37,560 bases of DNA from Alcanivorax sp. (GCA_013823245.1 PNLU01000022.1:1-37560), one strand, 5' to 3'. Shown: positions 27,046 to 36,460, counted from the stretch's first letter. Program-made: numbers and translations. Notes: a model not told the origin generated them from the letters alone.

Positions 27046-28796
27046 GCAAGACTGAAGAGGCGCTTCACCCGGACAGCAACTGGGTGATCTACAAACGGTT
27101 GCTGACCTACACCCGGCGTCACTGGGTGGTGCTGGCGGGCAGTATCTTCGGTTATATCATCTACGCGGCCATGCAGCCGGCGATTGCCGAAATGCTGCGT
27201 ATTCTGGCGGAGACCATCGAGAACCCGACCCCGACCATGGTCATGGTGATCTGCGTGGCGCCGATCACCATTGCCGCCATCCAGGGCTTCGGTCATTTCG
27301 TCGGCAACTACTGCATTGCCTGGGTCAGCCAGCGCATTGTTTATGACATGCGCAATGAAACCTTCCAGCATGTGTTGCGGCTGCCCACGCGCGAATACCA
27401 GCAGAATGCGTCCGGCCGGATCATGTCGAAGGTGATCTATGACGCGCAGCAGGTGACCGCAGCGGGCGCCGATGCGGTGACGGTGATGTTCCGCGAAGGC
27501 TTTACCGTAATCGGTCTTCTGGTGTACCTGCTTTACAGCAACTGGCAGCTGACCCTGATCCTGTTCACCGTGGGCCCGGTGATCGGCATCGTGGTCAATT
27601 ACATGAGCCGCCGCTTCCGCATGATCAGCCGCAACATGCAGGGCAGCATGGGCAATATCACCCAGTATCTGGGCGAGGCGATCGAGGGCAATCAGCCGGT
27701 GAAGATTTTCTCCGGTCAGGAGCAGGAAGAAGCCCGTTTCGAAAAGGTCAGCCGTCGTTTCCGCCAGCAGAACGTCAAGATGGAAGCCAGCAAGGCGGTC
27801 AGCACCGTGTCTGTGCAGCTGGTGATCTCGGCGGGCGTGGGTGTGATTACCTATCTGTATATCCAGCTGATGGGTGCAGATATCAGCATTGGCCAGTTCC
27901 TGGCGTTTATCGGCGCGGTCGGCCTGATCCAGAAGCCGATGAAAAAACTCACCGAAGTGAATGCCAAGATCCAGCGTGGTGTGACCGGCGCAGCGTCCAT
28001 CTTCGAGTTGATGGATCGCCCCGCGGAACCCGACCCGGGCAGCACACCGCTGGCCCGTGCGCGTGGCAATGTCGAATTCCGTAACGTGACCTTCGGCTAT
28101 TCGCCGGACACCCCGGTGGTGCGCGATCTGTCATTTGCGGCGGATGCGGGCAAGACGGTGGCACTGGTCGGGCGTTCGGGGGCGGGCAAGAGCACCATCG
28201 CTGCGCTGGTGCCGCGTTTTTACGATCCGCTTGAGGGCGAGATCCTGCTCGACGGTGTGCCGCTGACTGACTACAAGCTGACCGACCTGCGTCGGCAGAT
28301 CGCGATGGTCACGCAGAAGGTGGTGCTGTTCAACGATACGGTGCGCAACAACATTGCCTACGGGGAATTGCGCAACGCCACCGAGGAACAGATCATTCAG
28401 GCGGCCAAGGATGCCTATGCCTGGGACTTCATCAGCCGCTTGCCCAACGGGCTGGATACAGAAGTGGGGCAGGACGGCACCCAGTTGTCCGGTGGTCAGC
28501 GCCAGCGTCTGGCGATTGCCCGGGCGCTGCTCAAGGATGCGCCGATCCTGATTCTGGATGAGGCTACGTCGGCGCTGGATAACGAATCCGAGCATTACAT
28601 CCAGCAGGCGCTGGAGCGGGTCATGAAAGGCCGCACCACGCTGGTGATTGCGCACCGGTTGTCCACCATCGAGAGCGCAGATCGTATCCTGGTGCTGGAT
28701 CATGGCCGCCTGATCGAGAGCGGCAGTCACACGGAATTGCTGGCGCAGGGCGGGGTCTATGCGCAGATGCACCAGATGAATTTCGAGGAGCTCTGA
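27042..28796 (+). CDS. msbA: Lipid A export ATP-binding/permease protein MsbA
   Basis: MsbA flips lipid A-core across the inner membrane. The 584-residue half-transporter has an N-terminal six-helix domain (about 25-320). The nucleotide-binding domain follows with Walker A GRSGAGKST, signature LSGGQRQRLAIARAL, Walker B ILILDEATSALD and the H-loop VIAHRLST. The length is that of E. coli MsbA (582). It is followed by lpxK after 5 bp, which is the usual pairing. Confidence 0.94.
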   Translation: MSKTEEALHPDSNWVIYKRLLTYTRRHWVVLAGSIFGYIIYAAMQPAIAEMLRILAETIENPTPTMVMVICVAPITIAAIQGFGHFVGNYCIAWVSQRIVYDMRNETFQHVLRLPTREYQQNASGRIMSKVIYDAQQVTAAGADAVTVMFREGFTVIGLLVYLLYSNWQLTLILFTVGPVIGIVVNYMSRRFRMISRNMQGSMGNITQYLGEAIEGNQPVKIFSGQEQEEARFEKVSRRFRQQNVKMEASKAVSTVSVQLVISAGVGVITYLYIQLMGADISIGQFLAFIGAVGLIQKPMKKLTEVNAKIQRGVTGAASIFELMDRPAEPDPGSTPLARARGNVEFRNVTFGYSPDTPVVRDLSFAADAGKTVALVGRSGAGKSTIAALVPRFYDPLEGEILLDGVPLTDYKLTDLRRQIAMVTQKVVLFNDTVRNNIAYGELRNATEEQIIQAAKDAYAWDFISRLPNGLDTEVGQDGTQLSGGQRQRLAIARALLKDAPILILDEATSALDNESEHYIQQALERVMKGRTTLVIAHRLSTIESADRILVLDHGRLIESGSHTELLAQGGVYAQMHQMNFEEL

Positions 28797-28801
28797 TTAC
28801 C

Positions 28802-29806
28802 ATGTCGCTGGCCGAGCGCGTGTCCCGAGCCTGGTACCGCGACAGCGCCTGGCTGCTGCCACTGCGCCCGCTGGGCGCGCTGACCGCCCGGGTGGCCCGG
28901 CGCCGTCTGGGCCAGCTGCGCAAGGGGCCGGAGGCCGCACCGGTGCCGGTGCTGGTGGTGGGCAATATCACTGTGGGCGGCACCGGCAAGACGCCGCTGG
29001 TGATTGCCCTGTGTCAGGGGGCCGCCTCGCGGGGTCTCAAGGTGGTGGTCATTTCCCGTGGCTACGGTGCTCGCCCGCCTTCGCTGCCGTGGACCGTTGA
29101 GGCAGGACAGAGTGCCAACGAAGCGGGTGATGAACCGCTGCTGATCAGCCATGCCACCGACGCCATCGTGATTATCGACCCCCGCCGCCCCCGTGCCCTG
29201 GAAGCCGCCTTGACCCATCGCCCTGATCTGGTGATCAGCGATGACGGCCTGCAGCATTATCCGCTGGGCCGGTCTGCTGAAATCGCCGTGGTGGACGCTC
29301 GGCGCGGACTCGGTAACGGCCGCTGCATCCCCGCAGGCCCCCTGCGTGAACCGGCCAGCCGGCTGGATCATGTGGACTGGGTGGTGGTGAACGGCGAGGG
29401 GCCGTTCCGCCATGCTGGCGCGGTGCCCATGCAACTTGATGCCCCCTGGCTGGAAAACGCGGCCACCGGGCAGCGTGTGTTGCTGGAGGCCTTTGCTGAG
29501 CGCTATCCGCAAGTGCACGCGCTGGCGGGCATCGGCGATCCGGAGCGTTTTTTCGGCCTGTTGCGGCGCAGCGGTTTTGCCGTGACCGCCCACCCGTTCC
29601 CGGATCACCATGCCTTTGTTGCGGACGATCTGGCGCTGCCTGGCGAGGCGCCGCTGATCATGACGGAAAAAGACCTGGTCAAATGCCGTGACTTCGTCAC
29701 CCCCCGATGCTGGGTGCTGCCGGTGACGGCCACGCTGCCGCCGGGGTTTATTGATCAGGTACTGGCCCGGCTGGTGCCAACCCGGTTAAAGGACGCAAAC
29801 ACATGA
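28802..29806 (+). CDS. lpxK: Tetraacyldisaccharide 4'-kinase
   Basis: LpxK phosphorylates the 4' position of the lipid A disaccharide precursor at the inner membrane. The 334-residue protein has one N-terminal amphipathic segment, the Walker A-like [13 protein letters not shown], the block [15 protein letters not shown], and the [11 protein letters not shown] metal-binding segment. The C-terminal FPDHHAF and MTEKDLVKC motifs are present. It overlaps kdsB by 4 bp. Confidence 0.95.
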   Translation: MSLAERVSRAWYRDSAWLLPLRPLGALTARVARRRLGQLRKGPEAAPVPVLVVGNITVGGTGKTPLVIALCQGAASRGLKVVVISRGYGARPPSLPWTVEAGQSANEAGDEPLLISHATDAIVIIDPRRPRALEAALTHRPDLVISDDGLQHYPLGRSAEIAVVDARRGLGNGRCIPAGPLREPASRLDHVDWVVVNGEGPFRHAGAVPMQLDAPWLENAATGQRVLLEAFAERYPQVHALAGIGDPERFFGLLRRSGFAVTAHPFPDHHAFVADDLALPGEAPLIMTEKDLVKCRDFVTPRCWVLPVTATLPPGFIDQVLARLVPTRLKDANT

Positions 29807-30573
29807 GTTATACCGTTGTCATTCCCGCTCGCTTCGGCGCCAGCCGCTTGCCCGGCAAGCCGCTGGCGGATATCGGCGGCAAACCGATGGTGGTGCACGT
29901 GCTGGAGCGTTGCCAGCAAAGCGCCGCCACCGCGGTCTGGGTGGCCACCGACGACGCCCGCGTGGCCGACGCCGTGCGCGACCATGGCGGCCAGGTGCTG
30001 ATGACCCGCGCGGATCACCCCTCAGGCACCGACCGCTTGCAGGAAGTGGCAGCGCAACTGGGGCTGGCGGATAACGACATCATCGTCAATGTGCAGGGCG
30101 ATGAGCCGCTGATTCCCCCGGCGGTGATCGATCAGGTGGCCGCCAATCTGGCCGCGCATGACGGCTTCGGTATTGCCACCCTGTGCGAACCGATCACCGA
30201 GCGCGCCGGATTGTTCAACCCGAATCACGTCAAGGTGGTGTTCGACAGTCACGGCCGGGCGCTGTACTTCAGCCGCGCGCCGCTGCCGTGGCATCGCGAC
30301 GGCTTTGCCGAACCTGACACCGCCTTGCCGCTGCCGCCGGGACAATGGTGGCGTCATATCGGCATCTACGGTTACCGGGTCAGCCTGTTGAACCGTTACG
30401 TGACCTGGGCGCCTGCGCCGCTGGAGCAGGCCGAGGCGCTGGAGCAGTTGCGCGCCATGTACCACGGCGTGCCGATTCATGTGGAACCGGCCTGCATGCC
30501 GGTGCCCGGTGGCGTGGACACCGAGGCCGACCTGCAACGCATGCGGGCCCTGATCAGTGGTGAAGTGCAATGA
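29803..30573 (+). CDS. kdsB: 3-deoxy-manno-octulosonate cytidylyltransferase
   Basis: KdsB activates Kdo as CMP-Kdo for lipopolysaccharide inner-core synthesis. The 256-residue protein has the nucleotide-binding start [16 protein letters not shown], then [29 protein letters not shown] and HIGIYGYR, all diagnostic of CMP-Kdo synthetase. It is bounded by 4-bp overlaps on both sides. The small Trm112-like gene often found between lpxK and kdsB is absent. Confidence 0.96.
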   Translation: MSYTVVIPARFGASRLPGKPLADIGGKPMVVHVLERCQQSAATAVWVATDDARVADAVRDHGGQVLMTRADHPSGTDRLQEVAAQLGLADNDIIVNVQGDEPLIPPAVIDQVAANLAAHDGFGIATLCEPITERAGLFNPNHVKVVFDSHGRALYFSRAPLPWHRDGFAEPDTALPLPPGQWWRHIGIYGYRVSLLNRYVTWAPAPLEQAEALEQLRAMYHGVPIHVEPACMPVPGGVDTEADLQRMRALISGEVQ

Positions 30574-31043
30574 GTGTATCGGTGCTGTTTGTCTGTCTGG
30601 GCAATATCTGCCGCTCGCCCACTGCCGAAGCGGTCTTTCGCGGGCGTGTGCAGGCAGCGGGGTTGCAGGATCATATCCGCATCGACAGCGCCGGCACCGG
30701 CGACTGGCATATCGGCAAGGCGCCGGACACGCGCATGCAGCGCGCCGCTGCCCGGCGTGGCTATGATCTGGCGCCCCTGCGCGCCCGCCAGGTCAGCGCC
30801 GCCGACCTGAACGCCTTCGATTATGTGCTGGCCATGGATCACGCCAATCTGCGCGACCTGCGCGCACTGGGGCAGGGCAGCGCCCGGCTCGAACTGTTCA
30901 TGAATTTTCACCCGCAGGCCCCGGTGCAGGAAGTGCCCGATCCCTACTACGGCGGGGAAGACGGTTTCGAGGAAGTGCTGGATCTGGTGGAAGCCACCAG
31001 CGACGGCCTGCTGGACGCCCTGCGCGCACGGCTGGGCAGATGA
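30570..31043 (+). CDS. Low molecular weight protein-tyrosine phosphatase
   Basis: The 157-residue protein has the P-loop CLGNICRSP, in which Cys9 and Arg15 form the C-x5-R-S signature, and the general-acid Asp in VPDPYYGG. It dephosphorylates tyrosines in proteins; bacterial versions often control exopolysaccharide kinases, but no such kinase is nearby. It overlaps kdsB and murB by 4 bp each, as in Pseudomonas where the same order occurs. Confidence 0.93.
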   Translation: MSVSVLFVCLGNICRSPTAEAVFRGRVQAAGLQDHIRIDSAGTGDWHIGKAPDTRMQRAAARRGYDLAPLRARQVSAADLNAFDYVLAMDHANLRDLRALGQGSARLELFMNFHPQAPVQEVPDPYYGGEDGFEEVLDLVEATSDGLLDALRARLGR

Positions 31044-32089
31044 ACCTCGAGCACACCCCGCAGCCGCACGCGGATCTGACCTCGCGCAACACGCTGGGGT
31101 TACCTGCCCGGGCGGAATGGCTGTCCCTGCCGGAGGACGACCGGACGCTGATCGCCCTGTTGCAGGACACCCGCTGGCGCAGCCTGCCGCGCACGGTGAT
31201 TGGCGAGGGCAGCAACCTGGTGCTGACCGCAGAGATTCCCGGGCTGGTGCTGTGCCCGCAGATCCTCGGGCGCCGGCTGCTGGCGGAGGAGGGGGATCAG
31301 GTGCTGGTGGAAGTGGGCGCCGGGGAGCACTGGGACGATGTGGTCGCCTGGAGCCTGAGCCACGGCTGGCAGGGCCTGGAAAACCTGTCGCTGATTCCCG
31401 GCGCTTGCGGCGCCGCCCCGTTCCAGAATATCGGTGCCTACGGCGTCGAATTGTGTGACCTGCTGGACAGCCTGGATGCAGTGGCTCTGGACGACGGTCG
31501 TGCCCGCACCTTTCGCCACGATGAATGCGGCTTCGCCTACCGCGACAGTCGCTTCAAATCAGCCGAACGCGGCCAGTGGCTGATTACCCGGCTGCGTTTG
31601 CGCCTCAACCGAGTGCCGCAATTGCAACTGGGTTATGCCGACCTGGCGGCGCGGTTTGCCGCGCTGCCTGAAGCACAGCAAACACCGGCTGGTGTGCGCG
31701 AGCTGGTCTGCCAGATCCGCCGCAGCAAACTGCCTGATCCCGCTGAACTGCCCAACGCCGGCAGCTTTTTCAAGAACCCGGTGATCAGCAGCGTCCAGCA
31801 CAATGCCCTGCAGCAACGCTTCCCGGACCTGGTGGCGTTCCCGCAAGCGGATGGCAAGGTGAAACTGGCGGCAGGCTGGCTGATCGAACGCGCGGGCTGG
31901 AAAGGCCGCCGTGATGGCGACCTGGGTATGCACGCGCAGCAGGCGCTGGTGCTGGTCAATCACGCCGCCGCCGAGGGCCGCCACACCGTGACCGGCGCCG
32001 ACGTGCTGGCCTTCGCCGCCCGGGTGCGCGACAGCGTCCACGCACAGTTCGGCGTCACGCTGGAACAGGAACCGGTGATTCTCCCCTAG
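31040..32089 (+). CDS. murB: UDP-N-acetylenolpyruvoylglucosamine reductase
   Basis: MurB makes UDP-MurNAc from UDP-GlcNAc-enolpyruvate with NADPH and FAD, an early peptidoglycan step. At 349 residues it matches the type I (E. coli-like) enzyme. Visible motifs are the N-terminal SRNTLGL, the FAD-binding IGEGSNLVL, GLENLSLIPGACGAAPFQNIGAYG in pieces, and the proton donor Ser242 in NAGSFFKNP. The C-terminal LEQEPVIL carries the expected Glu. Its end overlaps the convergent outer-membrane protein gene by 4 bp. Confidence 0.95.
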   Translation: MNLEHTPQPHADLTSRNTLGLPARAEWLSLPEDDRTLIALLQDTRWRSLPRTVIGEGSNLVLTAEIPGLVLCPQILGRRLLAEEGDQVLVEVGAGEHWDDVVAWSLSHGWQGLENLSLIPGACGAAPFQNIGAYGVELCDLLDSLDAVALDDGRARTFRHDECGFAYRDSRFKSAERGQWLITRLRLRLNRVPQLQLGYADLAARFAALPEAQQTPAGVRELVCQIRRSKLPDPAELPNAGSFFKNPVISSVQHNALQQRFPDLVAFPQADGKVKLAAGWLIERAGWKGRRDGDLGMHAQQALVLVNHAAAEGRHTVTGADVLAFAARVRDSVHAQFGVTLEQEPVILP

Positions 32090-32661
32090 AACGCGGTGCG
32101 CAGGCCCAGCGACAGCGAGTGAATACGGCCCCGGCCGCCATCGGTGTAGCGCACGTACTCCATATTCAGTGCCAGCGCCTCACCCAGCATGATATCCGCA
32201 CCCCCGCCAAAGGACGTGCCGTGCAGATCTTCACGACGGCGTTCACGCACGCTGCCGATCAGCAACGGCTGGTCACGGGTAATCCGCTGCTGGGCATGGG
32301 TGTAACCCCCGAGCAGATAGGGGCGGCCCATGCCCTGATTAACCGGCAGCGACAGCTTGAGGTAGCCACCGGCCAGCCACTCGGTTTCCACCTTTTCCCG
32401 CAGCCCGTCGCGCATACGCCGGTCGGACGAGATCCCGGCACCCAGACGGCCTTCCAGGCCCACGTATTCGTTGAATTCCACACCGGTGCGCACATGCATG
32501 ATGTAGGGGCGCAGATCCTTGTTGTCGCCGGGCAGTTCGTAACGCAACGCCGCCGCATTGACGCCCAGATAAGGGCCGACGGCTTGCACAGGCGTGCTCA
32601 GCAGGGCGCTGAGCAGCAGAGCGGGGGCGAGTTTCAGAAGATGGGGCAGACGGCTCCACAT
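32086..32661 (-). CDS. Small outer-membrane beta-barrel protein
   Basis: The 191-residue protein has a signal peptide (about 1-28, ending in TPVQA). It then has alternating strands typical of an eight-stranded porin-like fold, for example YLGVNAAALRY, RPYLLGGYTHA and LALNMEYVRYTD. The C-terminal Phe (GLRTAF) is the usual outer-membrane assembly signal. It resembles the OmpA-barrel-like 'outer membrane beta-barrel protein' group; function is unknown. The ATG at 32661 was chosen for its GAGGAG site and because the signal peptide follows. Confidence 0.8.
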   Translation of the reverse strand: MWSRLPHLLKLAPALLLSALLSTPVQAVGPYLGVNAAALRYELPGDNKDLRPYIMHVRTGVEFNEYVGLEGRLGAGISSDRRMRDGLREKVETEWLAGGYLKLSLPVNQGMGRPYLLGGYTHAQQRITRDQPLLIGSVRERRREDLHGTSFGGGADIMLGEALALNMEYVRYTDGGRGRIHSLSLGLRTAF

Positions 32662-32737
32662 GGCGGCAGACTCCTCGCTATCCAGATACATACCAATGAT
32701 AGCGGGGCATCAGTAAACACTCTGTAAGAGGAATGTT

Positions 32738-33670
32738 TCAGAGCCAGCCCTTGATCAGCTTGCGCACCGCGCCCCAGCGATTCACCAGCAACGCGGTGAA
32801 GATCAGCGCACAGCCGCCCAGCTGTTGCAGGCTCATGGTCTCCCCGAACCAGCCTGCGGCAAACAGCGCCACCCAGATCGGTTCGATCACCAGGATCACC
32901 ACGCCATGGCTGTGGTTCGACAGGCTTTGCGCCCAGGTCTGCACAAAGAAGCGCGCCGCCGTGCCGATCACCGCACTGGCCGCGACCCAGCCCGCCAGTT
33001 CCAGGCTGAACGAACGGAAGGTGGGGGCCCAGGGCTCCAGCAGCAGCGACAGCACGCTGGTGAAAACACCCACGGTGAGCAGCACCATCGCCGTCAGCGC
33101 AATGACCGGCACCTTTTCCCGCTGCTGCACCGCGCCATCGCGGGTGGTGAGTGTCTGGGTATTGGCCGCTTGCGTATTCATGCTGAAATAGAGCGCGAAG
33201 ATGGCGGCCGCCAATACGAAATAGAGCTGCCCGGCCTCCGGCCGGAAGCCATGCTCCAGTGACAGCAACGCTAGCCCGGCCACTGCCACCGGCAGGGCCA
33301 GCCAGGTGCTGGCGGGCGGCGTCTCGCGGAACACCAGCTTGCCGAGAACCGGCACCAGCACCACCGCCAGACTGGTGAGGAAGGCGCCTTCGCCCACATG
33401 GGTGCCGCGATGCAGACCCGTGACCCAGAAGCTCATGGCGATACCAAACACCAGCCCGACCATCATGGCGCGCTTGCACTGATCCATCGTAAGCCGACGC
33501 ATCAGGCGCCAGCCCACCAGCGCCAGCAGCGCCCCCGCCATCAGAAAACGGATGCCCATGAACAGCAGCGGTGGCATCTGCATCACCGCTTCCTTCGAGA
33601 ATATCCAGCTGACGGCGGCCAGCAGCGTGACCAGGACCATCAGCAGGTCGGCCTTGGTGGTGTTCGACAT
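32738..33670 (-). CDS. DMT superfamily (EamA) transporter
   Basis: The 310-residue membrane protein has about ten hydrophobic helices in two EamA repeats. The first contains WIFSKEAVMQMPPLLFMGIRFLMAG in pieces, and the second contains VILVIEPIWVALFAAGWFGE, the typical EamA end motif. Such proteins export amino acids or other small metabolites, and the substrate cannot be predicted. The start ATG at 33670 follows a likely extended -10 promoter in the divergent gap with the monooxygenase. Confidence 0.88.
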   Translation of the reverse strand: MSNTTKADLLMVLVTLLAAVSWIFSKEAVMQMPPLLFMGIRFLMAGALLALVGWRLMRRLTMDQCKRAMMVGLVFGIAMSFWVTGLHRGTHVGEGAFLTSLAVVLVPVLGKLVFRETPPASTWLALPVAVAGLALLSLEHGFRPEAGQLYFVLAAAIFALYFSMNTQAANTQTLTTRDGAVQQREKVPVIALTAMVLLTVGVFTSVLSLLLEPWAPTFRSFSLELAGWVAASAVIGTAARFFVQTWAQSLSNHSHGVVILVIEPIWVALFAAGWFGETMSLQQLGGCALIFTALLVNRWGAVRKLIKGWL

Positions 33671-33731
33671 GAATCAGCTCGCGGGCAAAAAAGTGGGCGC
33701 CGCAAAAAGAAGGGTGGCAGCGCAAAGCGTC

Positions 33732-33737
33732 AGTATA
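33732..33737 (-). promoter_or_regulatory. Extended -10 box for the EamA transporter
   Basis: On the minus strand TGCTATACT is an extended -10, about 60 bp before the transporter start. The -35 is poor. The opposite strand shows no equally good promoter for the monooxygenase. Confidence 0.4.
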
Positions 33738-33820
33738 GCACTGCCCCTTCACACCCGTACTGGCATCGCGGTACAGCAATGACTAAAGTGTTGCGCGAAG
33801 GTGTTGTGGGGCGGGGTAGC

Positions 33821-35023
33821 ATGGAACGGCAACATATCGCGGTGATCGGCGCGGGCACCGCTGGCCTGGCGGCCGCCATTTTTCTGGCCCGGCAAGGGCA
33901 CCACATCACCCTGATCGAACAGGCGCCGGCGCTGACCCCGGTGGGGGCGGGCATCCTGTTGCAGCCCTCCGGCCTGGCCGTACTCGATCTGCTCGGCCTG
34001 CGCGGGCAGGCCCTGCAATACGGCGCCCGTGTGGATGCCCTGATGGGCGACACCGTGAGCGGGCGCTTTATCATGCACACCCGCTACGCCGACCTGCGGC
34101 AAGCAGGGGACCCTCACGGCGTAGGCATCCACCGCGCCAGCCTGTGCCATATCCTGGACCGCGCCCTGGCGCCCCTGCCACATAAACGCATGATGAACAC
34201 CCGCGTGGACGCGCTGACCGAGCAGGGCCGGGGCGTGCAACTGACCCTGACCTGCGACGGCGCCACGGATCGCCTGGAGGCGGACGCCGTACTGGTTGCC
34301 AACGGCAGCAGCAGCCAACTGCGCCCCCCGGCCCTGGTGCGCTACGACCGCCAGTACCCCTGGGGCGCCCTGTGGACCATGCAGCCCCGCCCCGACACCC
34401 TCACAGATGCCGCCCTGCGGCAACGCTACGACGGCTGCCACACCATGGCCGGCATTCTGCCCACCGGCGTAACCCCGGCGCAGCCCGATGTGCCGTTGGT
34501 AAGCGTGTTCTGGAGTGTGCCCGTGGCCGACATGCCCGCCTGGCGCAACGGCGACGTGGACCTGAGCGCCTGGCGCCTGCGCGCCGAGACCGCCTGGCCC
34601 GATCTGGCCCCGCTACTGGCGCCCCTGTGCAGCAGCCGCCAGTTGATTCCCGCGACCTACCGCGACGTAATCATGCGACGCTGGGCCCAGGACCGCATCG
34701 GCGTGATCGGCGACGCCGCCCACGCCATGAGCCCACAACTGGGGCAGGGCACCAACATGGCCCTGGTCGACGCCCTGGCCCTGGCACAGGCCCTGAGCGA
34801 CGCCCGCGACTGGCCCGAAGCCTGGACCACCTACCACCGCCTGCGCAGCGGCCCGATCCGATTCTACCAACGCATGAGCCGCGCCCTGACCCCGGTATTC
34901 CAGTCCCACAGCCGCAGCCTGGCGGCCGCAAGAGATATGGCCTTTCCCCTGATGTACTCCATCCCCTGGCTACGCCACCAGATGGCACTCACCGTAGCTG
35001 GCCTGAAAACCGGCCTGTTGTGA
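33821..35023 (+). CDS. FAD-dependent monooxygenase
   Basis: The 400-residue protein is a class A flavin hydroxylase. The N-terminal Rossmann motif is GAGTAGLAAAIFLARQG followed by a Glu-ended strand (LIEQ). The second FAD/NADPH motif is near residue 155-165, and the GD motif DRIGVIGDAAHAMSPQLGQG is complete. It resembles salicylate or 6-hydroxynicotinate hydroxylases and UbiH-type enzymes, but its substrate is unknown. The start is ATG 33821 with a GGGGCGGGG stretch before it. Upstream in-frame codons lie in the promoter gap and were excluded. The isochorismatase-like gene ends at the very next base, on the other strand. Confidence 0.9.
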   Translation: MERQHIAVIGAGTAGLAAAIFLARQGHHITLIEQAPALTPVGAGILLQPSGLAVLDLLGLRGQALQYGARVDALMGDTVSGRFIMHTRYADLRQAGDPHGVGIHRASLCHILDRALAPLPHKRMMNTRVDALTEQGRGVQLTLTCDGATDRLEADAVLVANGSSSQLRPPALVRYDRQYPWGALWTMQPRPDTLTDAALRQRYDGCHTMAGILPTGVTPAQPDVPLVSVFWSVPVADMPAWRNGDVDLSAWRLRAETAWPDLAPLLAPLCSSRQLIPATYRDVIMRRWAQDRIGVIGDAAHAMSPQLGQGTNMALVDALALAQALSDARDWPEAWTTYHRLRSGPIRFYQRMSRALTPVFQSHSRSLAAARDMAFPLMYSIPWLRHQMALTVAGLKTGLL

Positions 35024-35554
35024 TTACTTCAACAACCCCTGCACCGCCTTGAACTGCGGATGCAAGCTATCCCGCATCCACTCAAACAACACCATCTCCG
35101 ACGTCACCACATCCGCCCCGGCCTCACGCAACCGGACCAGCGCCACCTCCCGATCCTCGACAAACCGCGACCCGCAGGCATCCGCCACCACCCGCACCCG
35201 ATAACCCGCTTCCAGCAGATTCATGGCGGTCTGCAACAGGCACACATGGGTCTCACACCCTGCCAGCACCAGCTCATGTCGCCCCTGACCCAGCACGCCC
35301 CCAATATCCCGGGCGGTTGTGCCAAAGGTCGTCTTGGTCAGCGTTTGATCGCACAGGCGAGCGATCTCCGCCACGTTATGCCCGATCTTCTCAGGGCGCT
35401 GTTCGGTACCGATGACTGGCACACCCAACAATTGCGCCGCCTTGCCCAGCCGCTCAGCGCGGGCAAGCACCTCCGAGGCGTTGCCAATGGCAGGCATCAG
35501 GCGTTCCTGGTAGTCGATCAGTATCAATGTGCTGGTGTCGGCGTTGGCAAGCAT
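35024..35554 (-). CDS. Isochorismatase-like cysteine hydrolase
   Basis: The 176-residue protein belongs to the isochorismatase/nicotinamidase-like hydrolases. The triad is visible: Asp14 in LIDYQERL, Lys74 in TLTKTTFG, Cys105 in ETHVCLLQTA. It resembles the YcaC-type single-domain proteins of unknown substrate. The start at 35554 gives the normal length; the frame remains open upstream, but that part lacks similarity. A TGCTACAGT extended -10 on the minus strand (35586-35591) could drive it. Confidence 0.88.
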   Translation of the reverse strand: MLANADTSTLILIDYQERLMPAIGNASEVLARAERLGKAAQLLGVPVIGTEQRPEKIGHNVAEIARLCDQTLTKTTFGTTARDIGGVLGQGRHELVLAGCETHVCLLQTAMNLLEAGYRVRVVADACGSRFVEDREVALVRLREAGADVVTSEMVLFEWMRDSLHPQFKAVQGLLK

Positions 35555-35585
35555 GTCTGGCACTCGTGTGGTGGCAAAGCCTTTG

Positions 35586-35591
35586 ACTGTA
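35586..35591 (-). promoter_or_regulatory. Candidate -10 box of the isochorismatase-like gene
   Basis: TACAGT on the minus strand, preceded by TGC, lies 32 bp before the start codon. The -35 region is weak. The rest of the 35555-35757 gap shows only the toxin-antitoxin promoter region. Confidence 0.35.
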
Positions 35592-35716
35592 GCACCCGGC
35601 GATGACCTGTGCGCTGCGACGAACGTAGGGGGCGGTTGACCCTCTCGGTGCGGCGTGATCTGATCGCGGGAGCGTAAGTGCCAGACGGATGCTGGCGCTT
35701 TCATATCTACATGGTT

Positions 35717-35735
35717 TATCATCAGGTGATATAGT
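35717..35735 (+). promoter_or_regulatory. Likely promoter and operator of the toxin-antitoxin pair
   Basis: TATCA-TCAGG-TGATA (35717-35731) is an inverted repeat that overlaps TATAGT (35730-35735), a possible -10 box. A repressor bound there would block transcription, in keeping with the autoregulation usual for such operons. AAGGAA at 35740-35745 is a candidate ribosome-binding site for the toxin start. Confidence 0.45.
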
Positions 35736-35757
35736 GCATAAGGAACGTGACACGGGT

Positions 35758-36099
35758 ATGGATACCCTGCTTGAGCTCCATGGGTCGATATTTGATCAGA
35801 TGGGTGGTTACTGGATAAAGATCGAGGCCTGGCAGGTGGAGGCCAGCCAAGAGATTCCACACGGAATCCGGTATTCACTGACCCTCCATGAGCCCTACGG
35901 CAAGCGCATTCTCGGATATGACAATGCCCATGCGGTGAAGATGCCCGGTAAATTCAAATACGCTGGCCGCATCATGCCTTATGACCACAAGCATCGGCAT
36001 GCGTCCGATAAGGGTGTGCCTTATACGTTCAGGGATGCTCAGCAGTTGCTGACTGATTTCTTCGACGAGGTGGATCGCGTGTTATCGGAGGTAAGGTAA
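35758..36099 (+). CDS. TumE-type toxin (DUF6516-like)
   Basis: The 113-residue protein fits the TumE toxin family, recognised by the small basic product with YWIKIEAW, GIRYSLTLHEPYGKRILGYDNAH in pieces and PYTFRDAQQLLTDFF, followed by a winged-helix partner. Biochemical action is not known to me. I chose the ATG at 35758, since earlier in-frame starts overlap the presumed promoter. The antitoxin gene starts 3 bp after the stop. The sequence is visibly less GC-rich than its neighbours, suggesting later acquisition. Confidence 0.8.
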   Translation: MDTLLELHGSIFDQMGGYWIKIEAWQVEASQEIPHGIRYSLTLHEPYGKRILGYDNAHAVKMPGKFKYAGRIMPYDHKHRHASDKGVPYTFRDAQQLLTDFFDEVDRVLSEVR

Positions 36100-36101
36100 C
36101 G

Positions 36102-36452
36102 ATGGCTACTCTGGTGATTGGTATCATGCCGCAGGCGCAGATTCGTCAGCGCGCACTGGCGATAGCGCGGGGAGATTACAAGCCGAAGGCGGGTGAGCCG
36201 AAGATATGGTTCACGTCCATGAAGTCGCTGGCAGAAGTGCTCAGCGATGATAACCGTGCTTTGCTGCGTGTGATGAAAGAGACCAGGCCGCAATCCATCT
36301 CTGCGTTGGCTGCGGCGACGGGGCGCACGCCGGGTAACCTCTCCCGAACCCTGAAGACGATGTCTAACTACGGCATTGTGGATTTGAAGCGAGAGAACAA
36401 TCACGTCAGGCCAGTCGCCAAAGCAACAACATTCCGCATTATTGCGGCCTGA
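36102..36452 (+). CDS. Winged-helix antitoxin (TumA / HVO_A0114-like)
   Basis: The 116-residue protein has an N-terminal extension and a C-terminal MarR-like winged helix: LSDDNRALLRVMKE, then SISALAAATGRTPGNLSRTLKTM as the helix-turn-helix, and the wing YGIVDLKRENNHVRPVAKA. It matches the DNA-binding antitoxin that accompanies TumE toxins, and probably represses its own operon at the inverted repeat upstream. Toxin first, antitoxin second is the usual order for this type. Confidence 0.82.
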   Translation: MATLVIGIMPQAQIRQRALAIARGDYKPKAGEPKIWFTSMKSLAEVLSDDNRALLRVMKETRPQSISALAAATGRTPGNLSRTLKTMSNYGIVDLKRENNHVRPVAKATTFRIIAA

Positions 36453-36460
36453 AACAAAAA

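Noticed and set aside
33398-33820. Longer N terminus for the FAD monooxygenase starting inside the transporter gene
   Set aside because: The extra residues are low complexity and cover the divergent promoter gap; the FAD-binding motif begins right after the ATG at 33821.
35555-35757. A small gene in the gap before the toxin
   Set aside because: Open frames here are only extensions of the flanking genes, with no ribosome-binding site or recognisable motif.
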